NCBI GenBank assembly: GCA_937911445.1
Contig: CALDQY010000007.1
Location: forward strand, 1 to 18,443
Reading direction: 5' to 3'
DNA length: 18,443 nucleotides
Source of the DNA: an uncultured Rhodobiaceae bacterium
GTDB lineage: Archaea; Thermoplasmatota; Poseidoniia; Poseidoniales; Poseidoniaceae
Below are positions 7,905 to 14,030 of this stretch, piece after piece (the first letter of the stretch is position 1; each line of letters opens with the position of its first letter). The translations under genes and the position numbers were made by a program. The notes under the pieces are model-generated. The model worked only from the letters and a program-made list of their open reading frames with translations, ran no database searches and was not told the origin of the DNA.

Positions 7905-8498
7905 ATGGCAGAATCTGGAGAGAATTATACCGCATTCAACAGTCGTGCATTGGTCGAAGTTGTCGGTGATGTTACCGACGAAGCACTCAAAGCAACCAAA
8001 ATCAAACAATTGCTTTCCGTTCTCGCAGGACGGTTCTTCAACTGGGGTGGCCGAAAATCCCTCTTTACCCTTCACTTGGGAATTAAGTGCTGCGCTATCG
8101 AGATGGCAGCCGCAGCAACACCTCGGTTCGATGGAGACCGATTTGGTGTCTTGTTCCGCTCGTCCCCCCGACAATCAGATGTTCTTCTCGTCAATGGCCC
8201 AATCAGCAAGAAATTCGCTGACAAAGTTGTCCGTCTTTGGGAGCAAATGCCTGAACCAAAGTACTGTATCGCCATGGGCGAATGTGCTATTTCTGGCGGA
8301 CCCTACTTCCAGTCGTACAACATCCTCGAGGGTGTTGACACTGTTATTCCAGTCGACGTTTACATTCCAGGATGCCCACCTCGTCCAGAGGCTCTGATCG
8401 ATGGATTCGGACTTCTCCGTGAGAAAATCATCCGTATTGGTGGTGCACCAAGCACTGGCCGTGATGGCGAAAAGCCAGTCATTGTAGGAGAGGACTAA
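7905..8498 (+). CDS. nuoB: Complex I subunit B (NuoB/PSST), N2 cluster subunit
   Basis: Carries the terminal [4Fe-4S] cluster N2 that passes electrons to quinone; 197 aa, peripheral arm. The four ligands are visible: tandem Cys62-Cys63 (GIKCCAIEM), Cys127 (MGECAISGG) and Cys157 (IPGCPPRPE). The region after CC (AAAATPRFDGDRFGVLFR) and the SPRQSDVLLVNG stretch are typical of the family. The ATG at 7905 is chosen because TGAGGTGA lies just upstream. The open frame from 7812 would overlap nuoA by about 80 bases and add a non-homologous N-terminus. Normal length for the family, with no oddities. It is followed two bases later by nuoC, whose SD lies in the last codons of nuoB. Confidence 0.97.
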   Translation: MAESGENYTAFNSRALVEVVGDVTDEALKATKIKQLLSVLAGRFFNWGGRKSLFTLHLGIKCCAIEMAAAATPRFDGDRFGVLFRSSPRQSDVLLVNGPISKKFADKVVRLWEQMPEPKYCIAMGECAISGGPYFQSYNILEGVDTVIPVDVYIPGCPPRPEALIDGFGLLREKIIRIGGAPSTGRDGEKPVIVGED

Positions 8499-8500
8499 TC

Positions 8501-9151
8501 ATGGGAATGAGTATCTCTGCTGAACAAAATGCAGCGGCAGCATCCGCTTTCTCTGAAGAAGCCGAGAAGCAATTCGGTGGTAGCGGTGTTACTGTATCCG
8601 TTGAACATCACAGCAATGCAGCAAAGTTTGCATTCATACGAATGACGTGCCCTCCACAGCACTGGGTTGCGCTCGCTAAATGGCTGCGCTATGATGTCGG
8701 CGTCAACTACTGTTCCATGATCACTGGTACACATTACCCGGACAGCTCTGAGCGCGGCTGGGGTGTTGCCTACCATTTCCTGCGACAACCTGTTCGAGAC
8801 GTTGAACCGTTTACAGCAGATGTTCTCAAGGCAAGCGAATTGGCTGGTTCATCAATTCCACTCGAAGTTGAAGTTCTCATCGATTTACCTGCTGGCGATG
8901 CGCCTGTTGTCCCGAGCGTTCAATCCATTTGGGTTGGCGCTGATTGGAACGAGAAAGAAACATGGGATCTTGTAGGGATTCGATTCGAAGGTCACGAAAA
9001 CATGCACCGTGTCTTGAATCCACACGACAGTCCTGAAGGATTCCATCCATTGCAAAAGCAACACAACATTCGATATCATGATTTCAACGAAATGTACGAT
9101 GATGCCCAAGGATTTGTGCGCAAACCTGCGGATGAGGGCCGTGTAAAGTGA
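8501..9151 (+). CDS. nuoC: Complex I subunit C (NuoC, 30 kDa)
   Basis: Cofactor-free structural subunit that holds NuoD in the peripheral arm, 216 aa. The family signature falls at residues 143-172: WVGADWNEKETWDLVGI and GHENMHRVL, matching the usual E-R-E-x-x-D-L-x-G-I and G-H-x-x-x-R-x-L pattern. The N-terminal alpha/beta domain (about 30-130) is diverged. The C-terminal tail after the signature (about 175-216) is His- and Asp-rich but short. AGGAGAGG seven bases before the ATG at 8501 supports the start; an ATG two codons downstream is a possible alternative. It is a separate gene, not fused to nuoD as in E. coli. Confidence 0.94.
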   Translation: MGMSISAEQNAAAASAFSEEAEKQFGGSGVTVSVEHHSNAAKFAFIRMTCPPQHWVALAKWLRYDVGVNYCSMITGTHYPDSSERGWGVAYHFLRQPVRDVEPFTADVLKASELAGSSIPLEVEVLIDLPAGDAPVVPSVQSIWVGADWNEKETWDLVGIRFEGHENMHRVLNPHDSPEGFHPLQKQHNIRYHDFNEMYDDAQGFVRKPADEGRVK

Positions 9152-9156
9152 GGTGG
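9149..9156 (+). promoter_or_regulatory. nuoC stop fused to nuoD Shine-Dalgarno
   Basis: TGAGGTGG: the stop of nuoC overlaps the SD that sits four bases before the nuoD ATG at 9161. Confidence 0.72.
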
Positions 9157-9160
9157 ACAT

Positions 9161-10300
9161 ATGGCACAAATGTGGATTACAATGGGGCCCCAACACCCGA
9201 TGACGCACGGACTCTGGACACTTCGTGTCAAGGTCGATGGCGAAACCGTCGTCGACACAGAAGCTGAACTTGGATACATCCATCGAGGTGTTGAGAAGAT
9301 CGCAGAAGCTCGAGATTTTACGCAAGTTACGCCGTATTGTGACCGTCTTTGCTACGTCAGTGCAATGACATGGTCTAATTCCTACATCTACGCTGCTGAG
9401 GACCTTCTCGAAGTCGAAGTTCCCGAGCGTGCTGAATTCATCCGTCTTATCGCCGCTGAGTTGCAACGTCTTGCATCTCACTTGATGTGGCTCGGTGCAT
9501 TTGGTCCAGACATCGGAAACCTGACATTGATGACTTGGTGTATGCGTGACCGTGAGATGTTCCTTGACCTCCTCCAAGAACTCGGAGGTTCGAGAATGCA
9601 CTACAATTATCCTCGAATTGGTGGCGTCAAGCGTGACCTTCCTGTTGGATTTGCTGACCGTGCTCGTGCCAAAATCAAGTTGTTCGAGAATCGAATCAAC
9701 GAGTACGAAATGATGCTCGATGAGTCGACCATCTGGCTTGTTCGACTCCAAGGTGTCGGGTATGCTCGTGCTGAAGACATGGTCAACTCCGGCGTATCTG
9801 GTCCAAACGTACGTGCCGCTGGTGTGAACTACGACGTTCGATGGGCACACCCTTACTCAGTGTACGACCAAGTCGATTGGGAACCTGCTGTTGAGAAACC
9901 AACATCAGTCAAGGGTGCTGATTGTTACGATCGATACCGAGTTCGAATGGAAGAGATGCGACAATCGTGCAGAATGACACTCGATGCTCTCGATAAGATT
10001 CCAGGTGGAGCGAACACACATTACAACACGGGCGATGAGATGATCATCACCAAGGCACCAACACGTGCTCCTGAGGGCGCAACTGGCTTTAGCAACTACG
10101 AGTGCACGCGTGGTGCTTCTCAGTTTTACATCCAAGGTGGTGGAGACGGCCGTGGAAAGAATCCATACCGACTCTCAATCCGCTCGCCAATGTTCATCAC
10201 CATTCCTTACGTTGCAAAGACCATGATCGGCTACAAAGTCGCTGACATTCCTGCCATCATGGGTAGCTTTGACCCTTGTATCGGAGAGACGGATCGTTGA
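9161..10300 (+). CDS. nuoD: Complex I subunit D (NuoD, 49 kDa), quinone-site subunit
   Basis: Lines the quinone cavity with NuoB and NuoH; homologous to [NiFe]-hydrogenase large subunits; 379 aa. Seen directly: GPQHPMTHG (9-17) with the quinone-loop His12 and His16, LGYIHRGVEK (38-47), the long helical region with RLIAAELQRLASHL, and GVGYARAEDMVNSGVSGPNVRAAG. The C-terminus is MGSFDPCIGETDR. Two Cys stand out: C64 in DRLCYVS and C373 in DPCIGE. These are the positions where hydrogenases have the first Cys of their RxCxxC and DPCxxC nickel ligands; the second Cys of each pair is absent, so a Ni-Fe site is not expected. Start and length fit the family, though the N-terminus before GPQHP is only eight residues. 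Confidence 0.97.
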   Translation: MAQMWITMGPQHPMTHGLWTLRVKVDGETVVDTEAELGYIHRGVEKIAEARDFTQVTPYCDRLCYVSAMTWSNSYIYAAEDLLEVEVPERAEFIRLIAAELQRLASHLMWLGAFGPDIGNLTLMTWCMRDREMFLDLLQELGGSRMHYNYPRIGGVKRDLPVGFADRARAKIKLFENRINEYEMMLDESTIWLVRLQGVGYARAEDMVNSGVSGPNVRAAGVNYDVRWAHPYSVYDQVDWEPAVEKPTSVKGADCYDRYRVRMEEMRQSCRMTLDALDKIPGGANTHYNTGDEMIITKAPTRAPEGATGFSNYECTRGASQFYIQGGGDGRGKNPYRLSIRSPMFITIPYVAKTMIGYKVADIPAIMGSFDPCIGETDR

Positions 10301-10305
10301 GGTGA
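10298..10305 (+). promoter_or_regulatory. nuoD stop fused to nuoH Shine-Dalgarno
   Basis: TGAGGTGA overlaps the nuoD stop and lies four bases before the nuoH ATG at 10310. Confidence 0.72.
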
Positions 10306-10309
10306 TACG

Positions 10310-11818
10310 ATGGATGACAAGTACGACCTGAGAAGCCTCTTCATCGGAGAGGAGAGTTTTGCTCACAAGACCATTACATCACTCCTCGAGGGAACACCAC
10401 TCGAGGATAGTTCCTCCGCTATTGCTTTCGGTGTCGGAACCTTTGCCGTTGTGAACATCGTTTTCCTTCTCTTGTTCTTCTCTCAATTCGCGATTCTTTG
10501 GATCGAGCGTAAGGCTGTTGCTCGTATGAACGATCGCCGTGGCGCTACAACTGCTCTTCGTTCACTCTGGGTCGGTGAAAATGGTGTCACTGCTGGTGCA
10601 TGGTGGAATATGCTTCCATTCGGACTCGGCCGTCCAGTCGGTGTCCTCAATAAGTGGCTCAACAATCGTTTTGGAAATCAATCCGAATACGAGACTGTTG
10701 ACCGCGTTGGAAACCGTTCGTGGATGGGTCTGAGCATTCTGCCAGGTTTCTTCCAGAACGTTGCAGACGGAATGAAGTTCCTTGTCAAGGAACACATGGT
10801 CCCACGTCGAGCCGACAAACTCATTTTCGAAGTTTCGCCGTTTCTTATTGTTTCAACCACGCTTCTCATTCTTGGAATGATTCCACTTTCAAGTGGCATC
10901 TATGCTACAAACCCAGATCTCTCGATTCTTTACATCATCGCCATCTTCGGAATCGCTCCAATCGGCGTTTTCTTTGCGGGCTGGTCGTCCAACAACAAGT
11001 ACACCCTAATTGGTGGTATCCGTTCGGCTGCCCAACTTACAGCATACGAGATTCCCCTCTTGCTCACACTCCTTTCGGTTGCTATGCTAACTGGTACCTT
11101 CAACATCATCGAAAGCGTCCACTTCCAGCACACTGCAGGGGCATGGAACCTCTTCCTCATGCCATTGGGTGCGGCTCTATTCCTCATCACCATGATTGCT
11201 GAAGTCGAGCGAGTACCATTCGACATGCCAGAAGCTGAAGCCGAACTGGTCGAGGGATGGTGGACAGAATACGGCGGTATGCGGTTCGGTATGTTGTTCA
11301 TGGCTGAATACATTCGAACCTATGCAGCATGTTTCCTGTTCACACACTTCTTCCTTGGCGGATGGCACCTTCCATTCCAAGGCCTCATCGGTAGCATCCC
11401 GTATCTTGGTCCTGCTTACCTCTTGATTCCTGGGGCTCTCGTTGTTCTCATCAAGGCATGGCTCGTGTTCCTCATCGTTTTTGTATGGGCTCGATTCTCT
11501 CTCGCTCGTATTCGAACCGATCAAATCCTTGAGTTCGGATGGCGCATGCTCCTTCCACTCGCAGTTCTGCAAGTCGTTCTTGCAGCGGTCTACCGCCTCT
11601 ACCTTTTCGACGTTAATGGCATGGCCGATACCGTTTACGGAGGAACTGCATGGGATGCATTTGGTGTTCCATTCCTCGTACCTGCACTGACCACAATCCT
11701 GTGGCTTGCCTTCTTCTTCCTCTTGCTCAACGATACGGGCAAGAATGAACGCACTGCACGTATGTACCACGTGCAAACGGTGCAACCCGCAGGTACACAC
11801 TTACCTGGTCAGGAATGA
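10310..11818 (+). CDS. nuoH: Complex I subunit H (NuoH/ND1) with a long extra loop
   Basis: Membrane subunit that forms the quinone entry channel and the first part of the proton path; 502 aa against about 320-400 in most homologues. Helix 1 (about 40-66) ends in the signature ERKAVARM (66-73). The quinone-loop part DRVGNRSWMG...VADGMKFLVKE (131-161) is present but separated from ERK by about 57 extra residues (74-130), rich in Gly, Trp and Asn. The second signature, VPFDMPEAEAELVEG...TEYGGMRF, is intact and acidic, though the preceding E-T-N-R type motif reads EVER. About eight further hydrophobic helices follow. The N-terminus (about 35 residues before helix 1) and C-terminal tail (KNERTARMYHV...) are also extended. 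The reading frame is unbroken, so the insert is unlikely to be an assembly error. Confidence 0.96.
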   Translation: MDDKYDLRSLFIGEESFAHKTITSLLEGTPLEDSSSAIAFGVGTFAVVNIVFLLLFFSQFAILWIERKAVARMNDRRGATTALRSLWVGENGVTAGAWWNMLPFGLGRPVGVLNKWLNNRFGNQSEYETVDRVGNRSWMGLSILPGFFQNVADGMKFLVKEHMVPRRADKLIFEVSPFLIVSTTLLILGMIPLSSGIYATNPDLSILYIIAIFGIAPIGVFFAGWSSNNKYTLIGGIRSAAQLTAYEIPLLLTLLSVAMLTGTFNIIESVHFQHTAGAWNLFLMPLGAALFLITMIAEVERVPFDMPEAEAELVEGWWTEYGGMRFGMLFMAEYIRTYAACFLFTHFFLGGWHLPFQGLIGSIPYLGPAYLLIPGALVVLIKAWLVFLIVFVWARFSLARIRTDQILEFGWRMLLPLAVLQVVLAAVYRLYLFDVNGMADTVYGGTAWDAFGVPFLVPALTTILWLAFFFLLLNDTGKNERTARMYHVQTVQPAGTHLPGQE

Positions 11819-11823
11819 GGTGA
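11816..11823 (+). promoter_or_regulatory. nuoH stop fused to nuoI Shine-Dalgarno
   Basis: TGAGGTGA overlaps the nuoH stop, six bases before the nuoI ATG at 11830. Confidence 0.72.
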
Positions 11824-11829
11824 AGAAGC

Positions 11830-13182
11830 ATGCCAACACACCCTCAAGCAAAACCGAACTTCCGAAATCTGTTCTGGTATCCGTTCAAGATCACCCTGAT
11901 TACGGCCCTACGAACATTCCCGTTCTTGGGTCGTATGTTCCCAAAGAAACTGGGAATGGGATACCACAACACCTCTCACCCAGAGTTCCTTGATGATGCG
12001 AGCGAACATCGAGCGAAGAGTCGTGCAAAGTACAACGACATCTCGAAGCAAGAGTTCGCTCCAGACCGAGTGACATCGGATTTGTTTCCAAGTCTTTGGA
12101 AGCCACAAACCGTCCAGTATCCATACGAACGTCTTGAAGACATGGAACCATGGCTCTTCGTTCCTGGAAACTACAACGGCCGAATCGGTGTCATTTGGGA
12201 AACCTGTACGGCATGTAAGATGTGTGTCAACATCTGTCCAAACGATTGTCTGCACATGACGACTGAACTTCGCGTCGACGTTCTCGACAACGCTGAAGGT
12301 GAATACGAAGGCTATGGTGCTGAACTCGAGGTCGGTGGATATGCGGCTAAGTTCCGTGAAGAAGTCACGGAAGAACTCGAATCGTTCGATTTGATTACGG
12401 CTCACAGCGCTCCTCCATCAGAGTGGCGCTTTGCCCAGGTCTTGGATCTCTCGGGAAGTACTGCAACCGTTCGCTGGAACGATTCCGGCCAAGAAGAAGT
12501 CCTTGCTCAATCCGAACTCCGAACAGCAGACGACCAAATCGTCTCAGGTCGAATCGACATTGGTCGCTGTATGTTCTGTGGCCTCTGCATGGAAGCCTGT
12601 GGTTTTACTTCGTTCTTCATGACCAACGAATACGATGGTATGTCTGGTTTCACTCGACAAGATCTCTGGTTTGATGCGAGTAGAACGCGTGTCCTGCCAT
12701 CTGTGCATCAAGAAGCCGTCGATGGCGAACTAGCAAAGCGTGCAACAAAGGAGCGTGACAAGCGAGCAAAGAAGGCTGCTAAGGCTGCAAAACCCGAAGT
12801 AGAAGCCCCAGAACCAACTCCAGTCGTCGAAGAAAAGGTCGAAGTCAAGGCTGAGCCAAAAGATGACAAAGCTCTGAGCAAAGAAGAGAAGAAAGAGGCC
12901 GAACTTCAACGTGTCAAGGATCGTTCAAAGAACATTGATTTTGATGTTCTAGGAACGGCGAGCGCTGATGAAAAAGACGATTTGAAAATCATCAAAGGAG
13001 TGGGTCCGTTTATCGAGGAGAAACTCAATGCTCTTGGTATCTACACGTTCTCACAAATCAGCAAGATGACCAGCGAGTTGGAAGATCAAGTCAACGAAGC
13101 CATCGAGTTTTTCCCAGGTCGAGTAAAGCGAGACGAATGGGCCAGTCAAGCCAAGGATTTGCTCGATAAGGAGGATGCCTGA
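11830..13182 (+). CDS. nuoI: Complex I subunit I (NuoI) with an inter-cluster insert and a C-terminal HhH-like domain
   Basis: Ferredoxin-like subunit carrying clusters N6a/N6b that feed N2; 450 aa, against about 160-230 usually. The N-terminal amphipathic part (about 10-45) resembles the membrane-contacting segment of NuoI. First cluster motif: C126, C129, C132, C136 (CTACKMCVNICP). Second: C247, C250, C253, C257 (CMFCGLCMEACG, with Gly instead of Pro). The motifs are about 110 residues apart rather than roughly 40. The insert (about 146-240) contains a Tudor/SH3-like stretch, AQVLDLSGSTATVRW (202-216) to VLAQSELR. Residues 300-365 are a Lys/Ala/Glu-rich, probably flexible linker. Residues 383-446 (LKIIKGVGPFIEEKLNALGI ... 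GRVKRDEWASQAKDLL) match the helix-hairpin-helix-like module known at the C-terminus of some bacterial NuoE and ribosomal L21 proteins. nuoJ1 begins one base after the stop. Confidence 0.95.
   Translation: MPTHPQAKPNFRNLFWYPFKITLITALRTFPFLGRMFPKKLGMGYHNTSHPEFLDDASEHRAKSRAKYNDISKQEFAPDRVTSDLFPSLWKPQTVQYPYERLEDMEPWLFVPGNYNGRIGVIWETCTACKMCVNICPNDCLHMTTELRVDVLDNAEGEYEGYGAELEVGGYAAKFREEVTEELESFDLITAHSAPPSEWRFAQVLDLSGSTATVRWNDSGQEEVLAQSELRTADDQIVSGRIDIGRCMFCGLCMEACGFTSFFMTNEYDGMSGFTRQDLWFDASRTRVLPSVHQEAVDGELAKRATKERDKRAKKAAKAAKPEVEAPEPTPVVEEKVEVKAEPKDDKALSKEEKKEAELQRVKDRSKNIDFDVLGTASADEKDDLKIIKGVGPFIEEKLNALGIYTFSQISKMTSELEDQVNEAIEFFPGRVKRDEWASQAKDLLDKEDA
13168..13174 (+). promoter_or_regulatory. Shine-Dalgarno deciding the nuoJ1 start
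   Basis: AAGGAGG is directly followed by an ATG at 13175, which is too close to be used, and lies nine bases before the ATG at 13184. The latter is therefore chosen. The SD is inside the last codons of nuoI. Confidence 0.72.
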
Positions 13183-13183
13183 A

Positions 13184-13459
13184 ATGGACGTCGCTTCGGC
13201 CACTGAAACCATCATTTTCTTTGTTTTTGCAACGATTACCATTCTTGGAGCATTGGGACTCATCTATGCGCAGCGAGTTGCCCACTCGATGCTCTCACTC
13301 ATCTTCTGTTTCATGGCCGTTTCAGGAATCTTCATTCTCATGGGTGCTGAATTCCTAGCAGCGATTCAAATTTTGGTCTACTTGGCCAGCGTAGGTTTGG
13401 TGGTGTTGTTCGGTATCATGCTGACACGTCGCCAAATTCAGGAGGAGGATTTTGAATGA
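13184..13459 (+). CDS. nuoJ1: Complex I subunit J, N-terminal half (NuoJ1)
   Basis: A 91-aa membrane protein equivalent to the first three helices of NuoJ/ND6, in the membrane arm next to NuoA and NuoK. Helices fall at about residues 9-27, 33-52 and 58-80. The third carries the family signature GAEFLAAIQILVYLASVGLVVLFG, here cited as GAEFLAAIQILVY and GLVVLFGIML, corresponding to the ND6 helix that contains the pi-bulge. The protein ends in a charged tail (RRQIQEEDFE). The next gene supplies the remaining helices and overlaps by ATGA. The start at 13184 rather than 13175 follows SD spacing. Split NuoJ is, to my knowledge, also found in haloarchaeal and methanosarcinal complexes. Confidence 0.92.
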   Translation: MDVASATETIIFFVFATITILGALGLIYAQRVAHSMLSLIFCFMAVSGIFILMGAEFLAAIQILVYLASVGLVVLFGIMLTRRQIQEEDFE

Positions 13460-13722
13460 GATTGATGTCCACACTAACCCGTATTGGTCTGATTTTCCTT
13501 GCCGGTGCAATGATCACCGTGCTTGGAACGGCAGAGATTTGGGATGAAGAGGCACAGGAAGTCACAACCATCGACCTTGCCAATACAATGCTCGACGTAT
13601 GGGCTCTACCATTGCTCATACTTGGCGTGCTCATGGCCATGGCCATGATTGGTGCTGCTTACCTCGTTCGTGACGAACGTCGTGAAAATCTGGAGTGGGA
13701 ACAGCGAGGTGAAGACGCATGA
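13456..13722 (+). CDS. nuoJ2: Complex I subunit J, C-terminal half (NuoJ2)
   Basis: An 88-aa protein with two hydrophobic helices (about residues 7-24 and 49-70) equivalent to helices 4-5 of NuoJ. WALPLLILGVLMAMAMIGAA matches the conserved last helix, where bacterial NuoJ has an E-x-x-S-x-L-L-L-x-A-x-I-G-A pattern. It lacks the Glu usually found at the start of that helix. The segment between the helices (EIWDEEAQEVTTID) is acidic. The ATG at 13456 overlaps the nuoJ1 stop (ATGA), and AGGAGGAGG lies seven bases upstream. The split is therefore most likely genuine rather than a sequencing frameshift. Confidence 0.85.
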   Translation: MRLMSTLTRIGLIFLAGAMITVLGTAEIWDEEAQEVTTIDLANTMLDVWALPLLILGVLMAMAMIGAAYLVRDERRENLEWEQRGEDA

Positions 13723-14021
13723 TTGATCCAGCATGGGTAAGCGTACTTTCCGCTATTTTGTTCACCATTGGTCTATGGGGCGCGTTCACTCGAAAGAACG
13801 CTATCGTCGTCTTGATGTGTCTCGAATTGATTCTCAACGCTGCAAACCTACAGTTCGTTGCAGCAGCTATCCAACACGGAGATGCATCCGGTTGGGTCTA
13901 TGCAATCTTTGCCATTGCCATAGCGGCTTCAGAAGTTGCCATTGGTCTGGCCATTTTCCTTGCCATGTATGGCCAACACGAAACGATTTCACTCGATGAT
14001 GTGAATCTCTTGAAACACTGA
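13719..14021 (+). CDS. nuoK: Complex I subunit K (NuoK/ND4L)
   Basis: A 100-aa three-helix membrane subunit in the proton-translocating E-channel, between NuoJ and NuoN. The two essential membrane glutamates are at Glu36 (CLELILNAANLQFVA) and Glu72 (AASEVAIGLAIFL), the same positions as in E. coli NuoK. Family length and motif order are normal. The start ATG overlaps the nuoJ2 stop as ATGA, and GAGGTGA (13706-13712) lies six bases upstream. The final residues (ETISLDDVNLLKH) match the usual short cytoplasmic tail. Confidence 0.96.
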   Translation: MIDPAWVSVLSAILFTIGLWGAFTRKNAIVVLMCLELILNAANLQFVAAAIQHGDASGWVYAIFAIAIAASEVAIGLAIFLAMYGQHETISLDDVNLLKH

Positions 14022-14026
14022 GGTGA
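14019..14026 (+). promoter_or_regulatory. nuoK stop fused to nuoL Shine-Dalgarno
   Basis: TGAGGTGA overlaps the nuoK stop, four bases before the nuoL ATG at 14031. Confidence 0.72.
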
Positions 14027-14030
14027 TGGA

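Noticed and set aside
8885..9850. A 321-codon minus-strand ORF across nuoC/nuoD.
   Set aside because: It lies antisense to two subunits with unmistakable family motifs; no recognisable domain in the translation. Codon-bias shadow.
13175..13183. NuoJ1 start at the ATG at 13175.
   Set aside because: That ATG directly abuts the AAGGAGG SD with no spacer; the ATG at 13184 has a normal nine-base spacer.
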